Assembly (NCBI RefSeq): GCF_014648255.1
Contig: NZ_BMQT01000011.1
Span: 124,001 to 188,000, forward strand
From: Nocardioides albus
Lineage (GTDB): Bacteria > Actinomycetota > Actinomycetes > Propionibacteriales > Nocardioidaceae
DNA: 64,000 bases
Direction: 5' to 3'
Under the pieces are notes generated by a model, which saw nothing but the letters and a program-made list of their open reading frames with translations, ran no database searches and had not been told where the DNA came from. A program made the position numbers and the translations under genes. Every line of letters starts with the position of its first letter. Position 1 is the stretch's first letter. This document shows positions 49,258 through 57,834 of the stretch, piece by piece.

Positions 49258-50813
49258 CGCAACGACATCTGCATCTGCTTGGCGTAGTCGTCGAAGGTCT
49301 GCTTGCCCTGCGGCCCCATGACCTGCTTCTTCAGGGTCGCCACGTTCTGGGTCTCGGTGTACTTGAGCAGCCCCTGGTCACCGTGGCGGGCGCCGACGCC
49401 GGACTGCTTCATGCCGCCCGACGGGGTCGACTTGGAGGCGTACGCGGTGGCGAGACCGTCGTTGATGTTGACGTTGCCCGACTCGATCCGGGCCGCGACC
49501 GCCTGGGCGCGCTTGAAGTCGGTGGTCCACACCGAGGCGTTGAGCCCGTAGTCGGTGTCGTTGGCCAGCTCGATCGCCTCCTCGAGCGTGGAGTAGCGGT
49601 GCAGCGAGACCACGGGCCCGAACGTCTCGGTCACCCCGTGCAGCATCTCCTTCGTGGTGCCCTCCAGGATGGTCGGCTCGAAGAAGGTCGGCCCGATGTC
49701 GGGGCGCGCCTTGCCGCCGGTCAGCACGGTGGCGCCCTTGGCGACGGCGTCCTCGACGTGCGACTGCACCCGCGCCAGGTGGTCGGGGGAGACCAGCGCG
49801 CCGAGGTCGGGTCCGAAGGCGTACGCAGCCTCGATCCGCATCCCTTCGACGGCGGCCACGAACTTGTCGCGGAACTCGTCGTACATCGCCTCGGGGATGT
49901 AGATCCGCTCGATGTGCATACAGATCTGGCCGGTGTTGCCGAAGACGGCGAACATCGAGCCGCCGACGGTCTCGTCGATGTCGGCGTCGTCGAGGACGAT
50001 CATCGGGTTCTTGCCGCCCAGCTCTAGGCAGGCGCCGATCAGGTTGCGCCCGGCCTGTTCGCCGATCACCCGCCCCGTGGCGGTCGACCCGGTGAACATG
50101 GCGTAGTCGACGTTGTCCATCATCGTCGGGCCCACATCGGGACCCTCGCCACAGACCACCTGGAACAGGCCCTTCGGCAGGCCTGCCTCCTCGAGCAGCG
50201 AGATCCCGTACAGCGGGGAGAGCGCGGTCTTGTTGTCGGGCTTGAGGAGCACCGCGTTGCCGGCCATGAGCGCCGGGATCGCGTCGGAGAGACCGGTCGC
50301 GAACGGGAAGTTCCATGGCGCGATGATCCCGACCAGCCCGCGCGGTGGGTGGCGCTCGATCGAGCTCGACAGCACCGGCATCACGCCCGGGCGCTTTTTG
50401 TCCCTGAGCAGCTTGGGCGCCCGCTTGAGGTAGTGCGAGATCACCATCGGCGGGTCGCATACCTCCTCGAACGCGATCCGGCGGGCCTTGCCCGACTCGG
50501 CCTGGATGAGGTCGGCGATCTTGTGCTGGTTGCGCAGGATCAGCTCGTGGGCGCGCCTGAAGACGGCCAGCCGCTGCGGCAGCGGTGTGGCCGCCCACTT
50601 GCGCTGGGCGGCCCGCCCCTCGGCGGCGGCCCGCTCGACGTCGGCCGGTGAGGACTGTGGCAGCGCGACCAGCACCTCACCGGAGTAGACCTCGGTCAGC
50701 TTCCAGGACGCGCCCGTGGAGGAGGGGACCCGGGAGACCAGGTCGCTCAGCAGCTCCTCGGTGATCCAGTCGGGGCGGCGTACGTCTGCTGTCTTCGCGG
50801 TGTCAGTGCTCAT
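49230..50813 (-). CDS. Succinate-semialdehyde dehydrogenase-like aldehyde dehydrogenase (GabD2 type)
   Basis: 527 residues. IIAPWNFPFATGLSDAIPALMAGNAV, FTGSTATGRVIGEQAGRNL, CLELGGKNPMIVLDDADID with catalytic Glu, GQICMHIERIYI with catalytic Cys, and TPSGGMKQSGVGARHG. Length and sequence fit the GabD2 group. Between a GMC alcohol oxidoreductase and fadA5 it more likely oxidises an aldehyde made by the GMC enzyme than succinate semialdehyde. Confidence 0.85.
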   Translation of the reverse strand: MSTDTAKTADVRRPDWITEELLSDLVSRVPSSTGASWKLTEVYSGEVLVALPQSSPADVERAAAEGRAAQRKWAATPLPQRLAVFRRAHELILRNQHKIADLIQAESGKARRIAFEEVCDPPMVISHYLKRAPKLLRDKKRPGVMPVLSSSIERHPPRGLVGIIAPWNFPFATGLSDAIPALMAGNAVLLKPDNKTALSPLYGISLLEEAGLPKGLFQVVCGEGPDVGPTMMDNVDYAMFTGSTATGRVIGEQAGRNLIGACLELGGKNPMIVLDDADIDETVGGSMFAVFGNTGQICMHIERIYIPEAMYDEFRDKFVAAVEGMRIEAAYAFGPDLGALVSPDHLARVQSHVEDAVAKGATVLTGGKARPDIGPTFFEPTILEGTTKEMLHGVTETFGPVVSLHRYSTLEEAIELANDTDYGLNASVWTTDFKRAQAVAARIESGNVNINDGLATAYASKSTPSGGMKQSGVGARHGDQGLLKYTETQNVATLKKQVMGPQGKQTFDDYAKQMQMSLRWMRKLGIR

Positions 50814-50825
50814 GTCTGCTTCCGA

Positions 50826-52442
50826 TCAGCTGTTGAGTACAAAGGTTGCGCAGCGGTCACCGATCATGACCGCGGGAGCGTTGGTGTTGCCGCCGATGAT
50901 CGTCGGCATGATCGAGGCGTCGGCGACGCGGAGGCCGTCGATGCCGCGTACGCGGAGCTGCGGGTCGACGACGGCCCGCTCGTCGACGCCCATCCGGCAG
51001 GAGCCGACGGCGTGGTAGATCGAGGTCGCCCGGTTGGTGACCTCGTCCTTCATGGCCTCGGCGTCGATGGCCTTGCCGGGATGGATCTCGGACTTGACCT
51101 GGCCGCCGAAGGCCGAGGAGGCCATGATCTCGCGGATCATCTCGACGCCTTCGAGCAGGACCCGCTTGTCGTCGGGTTCGGCGAGGTAGTTGAAGTCGAT
51201 CAGCGGCTCGGCGGTCGGGTCGGCGCTCCGCAGCCGCAGGGTCCCTCGCGAGCGCGGGTAGATCAGCGAGGACATCACCGTCAGCGCGGCCCGCGGGTCG
51301 ACCTCGTGGCGGATCGGCGCGTCCTGGTTGGGGGAGGGGTAGGCCCAGGGGAGGACGTGCAGCTGCAGGTCGGGTACGTCGGTGGCCAGCGAGGTGCGTA
51401 CGAACCCGACCGTCTCGAAGACGGTGTGACCGAGGATCGAGCGGCCGACGGTCTGCTCCTTGAGGACCGCCTTCCCGAAGTAGGCCGCGGTGCCGCGGTG
51501 TAGCGCGGTAGGCATCTCCCAGGTGGTCGGAACGAACATGTGGTCGTGCAGGTTGTCACCGACCGGGAGGTCGTGGACGGCAGCGATCCCGTGCTCGGCC
51601 AGGTGGGCGGTGGGACCGATGCCGGAGAGCATCAGCAGCTGGGGCGAGCCGAAGGCGCCCGCCGAGACGATGATCTCCTGGGTGGCCGAGATCGTCTGGG
51701 GGCCCTGCTTGGTCTGGATCTCGACGCCGGTGGCCCGGCCGTTCTCGATCACGATCCTGGACGCGTGCACGCTGGTGAGCGTGGTCAGGCTCGGCAGCTC
51801 CTGGTCGTGGAGGTAACCGCGCGAGGCGGAGTAGCGCAGCCCGTCGATCGCACTCTGCTGGAAGGTCGAGACACCCTCCTGCTCGGCGCCGTTGTAGTCG
51901 TCGAGGACCTTCACATCGAGGGTCTCGGCGGCGGCGCGCTGGAAGGAGAGCGACGCCTCGGTCGGCCGCGGGTGCTTCATGACCTTGATCGGCCCGCCCG
52001 TCCCGCGATAGTCGGAGCCGCCGCCCTCGTAGTCCTCGATCCGTCGGTACGCCTCGTTGACCGAGTCGGCGTCCCAGCCGGTGTTGCCCTCGGCTGCCCA
52101 GGCGTCGTAGTTGGCCCGGTTGCCGCGGACCCACAGCAGGCCGTTGATCGACGATGAGCCGCCGAGCACCTTGCCGCGCGGCTGGGGCAGCTCGCGGTTG
52201 CGGGCGTGCTTCTGGGGAACGGTGTGATAACCCCAGTCGACGAGCTTCTTCAGGCGCGGCTCGGCGTGCAGCGGACCGATCATGCCCGGCTTGGTGACCA
52301 GGTAGTTGCGCTTGTCCACCTTGCCGGCCTCAAGGAGGATCACCGACTTGCCGGCTGCGGCCAGGCGGCCGGCGACGGCACAGCCTGCCGAGCCGGCGCC
52401 GACGACGACATACTCGGCCTCGGTGAGTTTGGACTTGGGCAC
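50826..52442 (-). CDS. GMC-family FAD oxidoreductase (paralogue 2)
   Basis: 538 residues from a GTG at 52442, two bases after the fadA5 stop. YVVVGAGSAGCAVAGRLAAAG, RGKVLGGSSSINGLLWVRGN, SAGAFGSPQLLMLSGIG, and SIYHAVGSCRMG with GGNTNAPAVMIG. Large parts align with the GMC at 32898 (for example the GGG-rich EDYEGGGSDYRGTGGPIKV). It would oxidise a primary or secondary alcohol. Position between fadA5 and an aldehyde dehydrogenase suggests an alcohol-to-acid route for sterol or side-chain alcohols. Confidence 0.82.
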   Translation of the reverse strand: MPKSKLTEAEYVVVGAGSAGCAVAGRLAAAGKSVILLEAGKVDKRNYLVTKPGMIGPLHAEPRLKKLVDWGYHTVPQKHARNRELPQPRGKVLGGSSSINGLLWVRGNRANYDAWAAEGNTGWDADSVNEAYRRIEDYEGGGSDYRGTGGPIKVMKHPRPTEASLSFQRAAAETLDVKVLDDYNGAEQEGVSTFQQSAIDGLRYSASRGYLHDQELPSLTTLTSVHASRIVIENGRATGVEIQTKQGPQTISATQEIIVSAGAFGSPQLLMLSGIGPTAHLAEHGIAAVHDLPVGDNLHDHMFVPTTWEMPTALHRGTAAYFGKAVLKEQTVGRSILGHTVFETVGFVRTSLATDVPDLQLHVLPWAYPSPNQDAPIRHEVDPRAALTVMSSLIYPRSRGTLRLRSADPTAEPLIDFNYLAEPDDKRVLLEGVEMIREIMASSAFGGQVKSEIHPGKAIDAEAMKDEVTNRATSIYHAVGSCRMGVDERAVVDPQLRVRGIDGLRVADASIMPTIIGGNTNAPAVMIGDRCATFVLNS

Positions 52443-52444
52443 GA

Positions 52445-53608
52445 TCAGATCCTCTCGATGATCGTCGCGGTGGCCTGAGCGCCACCGGCGCACATCGAGA
52501 CCAGGGCGGTGCTGGCGTCGCGCCGCTCGAGCTCGTGGAGCGCCGCGGTGAGCAGCCGGGTCCCGGTCGAGCCGACGGGGTGGCCGAGCGCGATCGCGCC
52601 GCCGTTCACGTTGATCTTCTCCTCGGGGACCTGGTGCACCTTGGCCCACGACATGACCACGCCGGCGAAGGCTTCGTTGACCTCGGCGATGTCGATGTCG
52701 CCGATCGTCATCCCGGTGTCCTTCAGCGCCTTCTCGGTCGCCTGGACGGGGCCGTCGAGGTGGTAATAGGGGTCGGAGCCGACGAGGTTGGACGTGACGA
52801 TCCTCGCCCGAGCCTTCAGCCCGAGCGAAGCGGCGACCGCGGAGTCCATCAGCAGCAGCGCGGAGGCGCCGTCGGAGATCTGCGAGGAGGTGCCGGCGGT
52901 GTGGGTGCCGCCCTCGAGGACCGGGCTGAGCCCAGCCAGCTTGTCGAGGGAGGTGTCGCGGATGCCCTGGTCCTCGGTGACGGTGCGTACCGAGTCGGTG
53001 GGCTTGCCCTCGTCGTCGAGCATGGGGGCTTCGACGGCGAAGATCTGGCTTCCGAAGTGGCCGGCGTCGCGCGCCTGGCGTGCCTTGACCTGCGACCACA
53101 GCCCGAACTCGTCGACGTCGTTGCGGGAGAACCCGCGGTTCTTCACGATCCGGTCGGCGCCCTCGAACTGGTTGGGGAGATCGATGTTCCAGTCTGCGGG
53201 ACGAGGGTCGCCGGCGCCCTTGGGGACGTTGGCGCCGAGCGGGATCCGTGACATCGACTCGATGCCGCAGGCGACCCCGACCTTGATCTGGTCGGAGGCG
53301 ATCATCGCGTTGATCAGGTGGGTGGCCTGCTGCGCCGAGGAGCACTGCGCGTCGATGACCGTGGATCCGGTGTGGATCGGCAGCCCGGCGTGCAGCCAGG
53401 CGCGGCGGACCATGTTGTTGGACTGCTCGCCGACCTGGGAGACACACCCGCCGATGACCTGATCCACCAGGTCAGGATCGATCCCGGCGCGCTTGAGCAC
53501 CTCGACCTGGGCAGCACCGAGCAGCTCGCCCGGGTGGAGCCCGGCGAGCCAGCCCTTGCGCTTGCCGATGGGGGTGCGGACGGCTTCGACGATGACGGGC
53601 GTGCCCAT
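52445..53608 (-). CDS. fadA5: Steroid-CoA thiolase FadA5
   Basis: 387 residues from the ATG at 53608; homologues begin MGxPVIVEA, so the 14 residues upstream are not used. Nucleophile Cys89 (DAQCSSAQQ), His in GGAIALGHPVG, second Cys in MCAGGAQ. NQFEGADRIVKNRG, GGTHTAGTSSQISDGAS and EPYYHLDG-like GSDPYYHLDGPVQ match Rv3546 closely. FadA5 cleaves the 3-keto side chain of steroid-CoA thioesters. It is divergent from cyp125 as in M. tuberculosis, and starts a minus-strand set with the GMC, ALDH and unknown genes. Confidence 0.93.
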   Translation of the reverse strand: MGTPVIVEAVRTPIGKRKGWLAGLHPGELLGAAQVEVLKRAGIDPDLVDQVIGGCVSQVGEQSNNMVRRAWLHAGLPIHTGSTVIDAQCSSAQQATHLINAMIASDQIKVGVACGIESMSRIPLGANVPKGAGDPRPADWNIDLPNQFEGADRIVKNRGFSRNDVDEFGLWSQVKARQARDAGHFGSQIFAVEAPMLDDEGKPTDSVRTVTEDQGIRDTSLDKLAGLSPVLEGGTHTAGTSSQISDGASALLLMDSAVAASLGLKARARIVTSNLVGSDPYYHLDGPVQATEKALKDTGMTIGDIDIAEVNEAFAGVVMSWAKVHQVPEEKINVNGGAIALGHPVGSTGTRLLTAALHELERRDASTALVSMCAGGAQATATIIERI

Positions 53609-53678
53609 GGAACCTCGCTCTTCGGGGGTGTCGACAAGTCGCTGGTGCACAACCGTGCACCGTCACGCCATGATGACG

Positions 53679-53692
53679 TGACACGGGTTACA
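53679..53692. promoter_or_regulatory. Weak KstR-like site
   Basis: TGACACGGGTTACA has one mismatch in the core (CAC for AAC). It lies close to the fadA5 promoter, 17 bp before the next site. Confidence 0.35.
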
Positions 53693-53708
53693 CTCGATTG
53701 TTCCAAAG

Positions 53709-53722
53709 TAGAACGTGTTCTC
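53709..53722. promoter_or_regulatory. KstR operator, one mismatch
   Basis: TAGAACGTGTTCTC lacks only the last base of the consensus. It is on the fadA5 side of the divergent gap. Confidence 0.75.
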
Positions 53723-53769
53723 GTTTGACGCAACCCTTGTGTGATGCGGGGCACTATGTGACGATAAAC

Positions 53770-53783
53770 TAGAACGTGTTACA
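53770..53783. promoter_or_regulatory. KstR operator, perfect match (cyp125 side)
   Basis: TAGAACGTGTTACA, 26 bp before the cyp125 start codon. It overlaps a weak -10 (TACAGA). Confidence 0.87.
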
Positions 53784-53808
53784 GAAAAGACCTCGAAGGA
53801 GCACACCC

Positions 53809-55032
53809 GTGACCGCTCTCCCCGTGGATTTCGATCCGACTGATCCCGTGCTCAACGAGGAGCGCGTCCCTCTCCAGGAGTTCCTCGAGCTTCGCCAGAC
53901 CGCGCCGGTGTGGTGGGTCGAGCAGACCCCGGAGGCGCGTGCGGGCTTCCTCGACACCGGGTTCTGGGCGGTGAGCAAGCACGAGGACATCCTGGCCGTC
54001 TCCAAGGACAACGAGAACTTCGGCACGAACGAGAACGGCGTGATCATCCGGTTCGCGCCCGACATGACGCGTGAGCAGGTCGAGCTGCAGCGCGCGATGC
54101 TGATCCACCACGACGCGCCCGACCACACCAAGCTGCGCCAGATCATCAGCCGCGGATTCACCCCGCGCGCGATCAATGCGCTCAAGGACCGCCTGGTCGA
54201 GCGGGCCAACTCCATCGTCGACGACGCCCTGGCCAAGGGCGAGGGCGACTTCGTCGCCGAGGTGGCCGCCGAGCTGCCGCTCCAGGCGATCGCGGAGCTC
54301 CTCGGCGTCCCGCAGGAGGACCGGCGCAAGCTCTTCGACTGGTCCAACCAGATGCTCGCCTACGACGACCCGGACTACAACGCGGACCCCGAGGCAGCCT
54401 CGATCGAGATCCTGACGTACGCGATGCAGCTGGCCGCCGAGCGCAAGGCGGACCCGAAGGACGACATCATCTCCAAGCTGGTCAACGCTGAGCTGGAGGG
54501 TGGGGCTCTGGGCGATGACGAGTTCGGCTTCTTCGTCATCCTGCTCGCGGTCGCCGGCAACGAGACCACGCGCAACGCGATCTCCCACGGCATGCAGGCG
54601 TTCTTCGACCACCCCGACCAGTGGGAGGTGTGGAAGAAGGAGCGTCCCGACACGATGGTCGACGAGGTGATCCGCTGGGCCACCCCGGTGACCGTCTTCC
54701 AGCGTACGGCGCTCAACGACGTCGAGGTCGGCGGCCAGCTGGTCAAGAAGGGCCAGCGCGTCGGCATCTTCTACGCCTCGGGCAACCACGACGAGGACGT
54801 CTTCGACGACCCGGACACCTTCGACATCACCCGCGAGCACAACCCCCACCTCGCCTTCGGCGGCCACGGCGCCCACTACTGCATCGGCGCCAACCTCGCC
54901 CGGATGGAGGTGCGGATCATGTTCGACGCGATCGCCGACCGGATGCCCGACCTCAAGCCCAACGGCACCCCGCGCCGGCTGCGCCACGCGTGGATCAACG
55001 GCATCAAGGAGATGCCGGTCACCTACGCCTGA
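53809..55032 (+). CDS. cyp125: CYP125, steroid C26-monooxygenase
   Basis: 407 residues from a GTG at 53809 with GAAGGAG upstream. FDPTDPVLNEERVPLQEFLELRQTAPVWWVEQ is the CYP125 N-terminus; I-helix LLAVAGNETTRNAISHGM; heme loop FGGHGAHYCIGANLAR with Cys358. CYP125 oxidises the terminal C26 methyl of cholesterol or cholestenone in three steps to the acid, the start of side-chain degradation. The fadA5-cyp125 divergent order is conserved with M. tuberculosis Rv3545c/Rv3546. Confidence 0.95.
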   Translation: MTALPVDFDPTDPVLNEERVPLQEFLELRQTAPVWWVEQTPEARAGFLDTGFWAVSKHEDILAVSKDNENFGTNENGVIIRFAPDMTREQVELQRAMLIHHDAPDHTKLRQIISRGFTPRAINALKDRLVERANSIVDDALAKGEGDFVAEVAAELPLQAIAELLGVPQEDRRKLFDWSNQMLAYDDPDYNADPEAASIEILTYAMQLAAERKADPKDDIISKLVNAELEGGALGDDEFGFFVILLAVAGNETTRNAISHGMQAFFDHPDQWEVWKKERPDTMVDEVIRWATPVTVFQRTALNDVEVGGQLVKKGQRVGIFYASGNHDEDVFDDPDTFDITREHNPHLAFGGHGAHYCIGANLARMEVRIMFDAIADRMPDLKPNGTPRRLRHAWINGIKEMPVTYA

Positions 55033-55041
55033 TCCAGGACG

Positions 55042-55539
55042 CTAAGGCACCACCACGTTGGAGAAGTGGGGCCGGCGGAAGGGATACTCCGCCGGCACCC
55101 ACTTCTTCAGTGCTTCGTAGACCACCTCGTAGAGCCCCTGCTCATACGCCCCGGTGGTCACCCACCAGCTGACGTCGACGTCGTACGTGGCCAGCTCCTC
55201 GCTCAGCTCCTGCCGGACGCCCAGCGGGTAGAGATAGGCGCACCCGACGTAGCCGAGCCCTGGCGTCTCCAGGACGTAGGAGAACGACTTGTTCTCCTTC
55301 CACTCGCCCTCGTGCCAGACCAGGTCGATGTAGTCGTCCTCTTCCGACGTCGGTCCCTCCGGCCACCCGCCACCCCGCGTCGCGTTGATGAGTTCGCGGT
55401 CGGCGTTGATGGCGCGTACGTCATCGGCCAGGCACTCGCGCGACAGCGGCCGCGCCGTCAGGTCGCCGTGGGTGAGCACCCGCGGCGCCTCGAACCCGTC
55501 CGGCACGACCAGCAGCTTGCTCAGTCCTGCGTAGCTCAT
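55042..55539 (-). CDS. GNAT-family N-acetyltransferase-like protein
   Basis: 165 residues from the ATG at 55539 (a GTG two codons earlier is possible). FEAPRVLTHGDLTARPLSRECLADDVRAINAD begins like a GNAT fold; the segment PGLGYVGCAYLYPLG with a following V-D-V-S-W strand and EALKKWVPAEYPF helix supports it. It is weakly conserved and the acceptor is unknown. It is convergent with cyp125 (9 bp) and lies after the terminator of the ltp operon. Confidence 0.62.
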   Translation of the reverse strand: MSYAGLSKLLVVPDGFEAPRVLTHGDLTARPLSRECLADDVRAINADRELINATRGGGWPEGPTSEEDDYIDLVWHEGEWKENKSFSYVLETPGLGYVGCAYLYPLGVRQELSEELATYDVDVSWWVTTGAYEQGLYEVVYEALKKWVPAEYPFRRPHFSNVVVP

Positions 55540-55548
55540 GCACACGAA

Positions 55549-55583
55549 CGATAGGGCCCGGCGAGAAACGCCGGGCCCTATCG
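55549..55583 (-). terminator. Strong hairpin after the ltp3 operon
   Basis: A perfect 15-bp stem: CGATAGGGCCCGGCG (55549-55563), loop AGAAA, and its exact complement (55569-55583). It is 11 bp past the ltp3 stop and is the strongest simple terminator in the window. Confidence 0.9.
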
Positions 55584-55593
55584 GTGCGTGTCT

Positions 55594-56757
55594 TCAGTTG
55601 GAAGGAGGCTGCGAACCCACGACCCACATCGAGAAGAACTGCGAGCCGCCGCCGTAGGCGTGGCCGAGGGCGCGGCGGGCGCCGTCGACCTGATGCTCGC
55701 CGGCCCGGCCCCGGACCTGCAGGGCGGCCTCGGCGAAGCGGAGCATGCCGGAGGCGCCGATGGGGTTGGAGGAGAGCACTCCGCCGCTCATGTTGACCGG
55801 GAGGCTGCCGCCGATCGCGGTCTCGCCGGCCTCGGTGAGCTTCCAGCCCTCGCCCTCGGGGGCGAAGCCGAGGTTCTCGAGCCACATCGGCTCGAACCAG
55901 GCGAACGGCACATAGATCTCGGCGCAGTCGATCTCGCGCGCCGGGTCGGTGATGCCGGTCGCCTTCCACAGGGCCGCCGCGGCGTCGCGGCCCGCCTGCG
56001 GGTTGACCTGGTCGCGCTCGGCGGCCGAGGTGGGCTCGGAGCGCATGACGGTGCCGTGGATCCAGGCCGGGGCCTCGTACGTCTTGGCGACGTCCTCGGC
56101 GGCGATCACCATCGCGCAGGCGCCGTCGGAGGAGGGGCAGGTCTCGTCGTAGTGGATCGGGTCCCAGAGCATCTGGGAGGCCAGGACCGACTCGACCGTT
56201 GTGCCCTCGTTGTGCAGGTGCGCGTAGGGGTTCTTCAGGGCGTTGTTGCGGTCCTTGGCCGCGACGATCGCGCCGATGTGCGAGGGCGCGTTGGCGCGGC
56301 GGATGTAGGAGCGTACGTGCGGGGCGAAGTAGCCGCCGGCACCGGCGTGCACCGGCATCACGAACGGGATCGGCACCGAGAGCGCCCACATCGCGTTCGA
56401 CTCCGACTGCTTCTCGAAGGCCACGGTGAGCACCTTCTTGTGGACCCCTGCCTGCACCAGCGAGGAGGCGACGATGGCAGTCGAGCCGCCCACCGAGCCC
56501 GCGGTGTGCACGCGCAGCAGCGGCTTACCGGCCGCGCCCAGCGCCTCGGCGAGGTAGAGCTCGGGCATCATCACGCCCTCGAACAGGTCCGGTGCCTTGC
56601 CGATGACGATGGCGTCGACCTCGTCGAGGGTCAGCCCGGCGTCCTCGAGGGCCCGGTCCATCGCCTCCCGACACAGCCCGGCCATCGAGACGTCCTCGCG
56701 CTTGGCGCGGTGGTGGGTCTGGCCGATCCCGATGACGGCCGCGGGAACCTTGCTCAC
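55594..56757 (-). CDS. ltp3: Ltp3-type thiolase-like lipid-transfer protein (Rv3523-like)
   Basis: 387 residues. The GTG start at 56757 overlaps the ltp4 stop (GTGA); a frame-consistent ATG at 56793 is less likely. Thiolase fold without the thiolase cysteine: VPAAVIGIGQTHHRAKREDVSMAGL, RVHTAGSVGGSTAIVASSLVQAG, PSSDGACAMVIAAEDVA, GGVLSSNPIGASGMLRFAEAALQ. Like Ltp2 it may be a retro-aldolase working with a DUF35 protein. Order matches M. tuberculosis Rv3521-Rv3523. Confidence 0.86.
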   Translation of the reverse strand: MSKVPAAVIGIGQTHHRAKREDVSMAGLCREAMDRALEDAGLTLDEVDAIVIGKAPDLFEGVMMPELYLAEALGAAGKPLLRVHTAGSVGGSTAIVASSLVQAGVHKKVLTVAFEKQSESNAMWALSVPIPFVMPVHAGAGGYFAPHVRSYIRRANAPSHIGAIVAAKDRNNALKNPYAHLHNEGTTVESVLASQMLWDPIHYDETCPSSDGACAMVIAAEDVAKTYEAPAWIHGTVMRSEPTSAAERDQVNPQAGRDAAAALWKATGITDPAREIDCAEIYVPFAWFEPMWLENLGFAPEGEGWKLTEAGETAIGGSLPVNMSGGVLSSNPIGASGMLRFAEAALQVRGRAGEHQVDGARRALGHAYGGGSQFFSMWVVGSQPPSN

Positions 56758-57824
56758 TTGCCACTCCCGTTCTCTTGGGCTTCCATCACGCACACGAGGT
56801 TCTGCTGCAGTGCCGGTCCGCTGGTCGCATGGCCGAGCACCTTGTCGGCCGACCCGTCCCAGATCCGTTTGGCGGCCTCGCCGATCCGAATCGCGCCGGC
56901 GCTGAACATCGGGTTGGCTGCGAGCGCCCCGCCCGAAGGATTGATCTGTACGTCATCACCCAGCCCGAGCGCCGAGCGCAGGACGAGCTCCTGGTGGCTG
57001 AACGGCGCGTGCAGCTCGGCGACCTGGACGCCTGCGGTGCCGCCCACGGCGGCCGCTGCCCGCTGGGCCGATCCGGAGATCGTCAGGTCGCGTGTGCCGA
57101 GGTGGAGACCGTCGGAGCTGTGCGCGATGCCGGTGATCCAGGCCGGACGCTGGTTGGCGTCGTACGCCCGGTCGCCGGCGGCGAGCACGATCGCGGCCGC
57201 CCCGTCGGTCACCGGCGCGCAGTCGTGCTTGCGCAGCGGGTCGGCGAACATCGGCCGGGCGAGCAGCTCGCTCACCGAGGAGCCGCCGGCACGGACCGCG
57301 TACTCGTTCTTCTCCGCATCTGTCAGCGACCGGTTGACCACGTCGGCCAGCGCGGTCTCGTCCCAGAGCCCGGCATCGAGCCCGAGGCGCGCCTGGAGCG
57401 CGGCCAGGGAGACGGTGTCGGGCCACAGCGGCGTCATCGTGTAGGGGTCGAGCTGCATCGACAGCGTTCGCCGCAGCACCCCGGCCGACGCCTTTCCGAA
57501 GCCGAAGACCAGCGCGGTGTCGACCTCGCCGGTCTGGATCTTGACCCAAGCCTCGTAGAGCGCCCAGGCGGCGTCCATCTCGACGTGCGACTCGTTGACC
57601 GGAGGCAGCACCCCGATCGCGTCGATCGCGCTGACGAACGAGAACGACCGACCGGCCAGGTAGTCCGACGATCCGGAGCACCAGAACCCGATGTCCTTCT
57701 TGGTCCAGCCGGTCTGCTCGTAGCACTCGGCCAGGATCGGCACGAGCAGCTCGGCCATGCTCGGCGACCCGTCGAAGTCCTTCATCTGTCGCTGGGCGAA
57801 CCCGACGACGGCAACGTCTCTCAC
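56754..57824 (-). CDS. ltp4: Ltp4-type thiolase-like lipid-transfer protein (Rv3522-like)
   Basis: 356 residues from a GTG at 57824, preceded by GAGGAG. VRDVAVVGFAQRQMKDFDGSPSMAE, FWCSGSSDYLAGRSFSFVSAIDA, HVEMDAAWALYEAWVKIQTGEVDTALVFGFG, CAPVTDGAAAIVLAAGDRA and NPSGGALAANPMFSAGAIR. Size agrees with Rv3522. With Ltp3 and the DUF35 protein it probably forms one complex that cleaves or thiolyses a steroid-CoA. GTGA overlap with ltp3. Confidence 0.86.
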   Translation of the reverse strand: MRDVAVVGFAQRQMKDFDGSPSMAELLVPILAECYEQTGWTKKDIGFWCSGSSDYLAGRSFSFVSAIDAIGVLPPVNESHVEMDAAWALYEAWVKIQTGEVDTALVFGFGKASAGVLRRTLSMQLDPYTMTPLWPDTVSLAALQARLGLDAGLWDETALADVVNRSLTDAEKNEYAVRAGGSSVSELLARPMFADPLRKHDCAPVTDGAAAIVLAAGDRAYDANQRPAWITGIAHSSDGLHLGTRDLTISGSAQRAAAAVGGTAGVQVAELHAPFSHQELVLRSALGLGDDVQINPSGGALAANPMFSAGAIRIGEAAKRIWDGSADKVLGHATSGPALQQNLVCVMEAQENGSGK

Positions 57825-57834
57825 TGAGCGCTCC

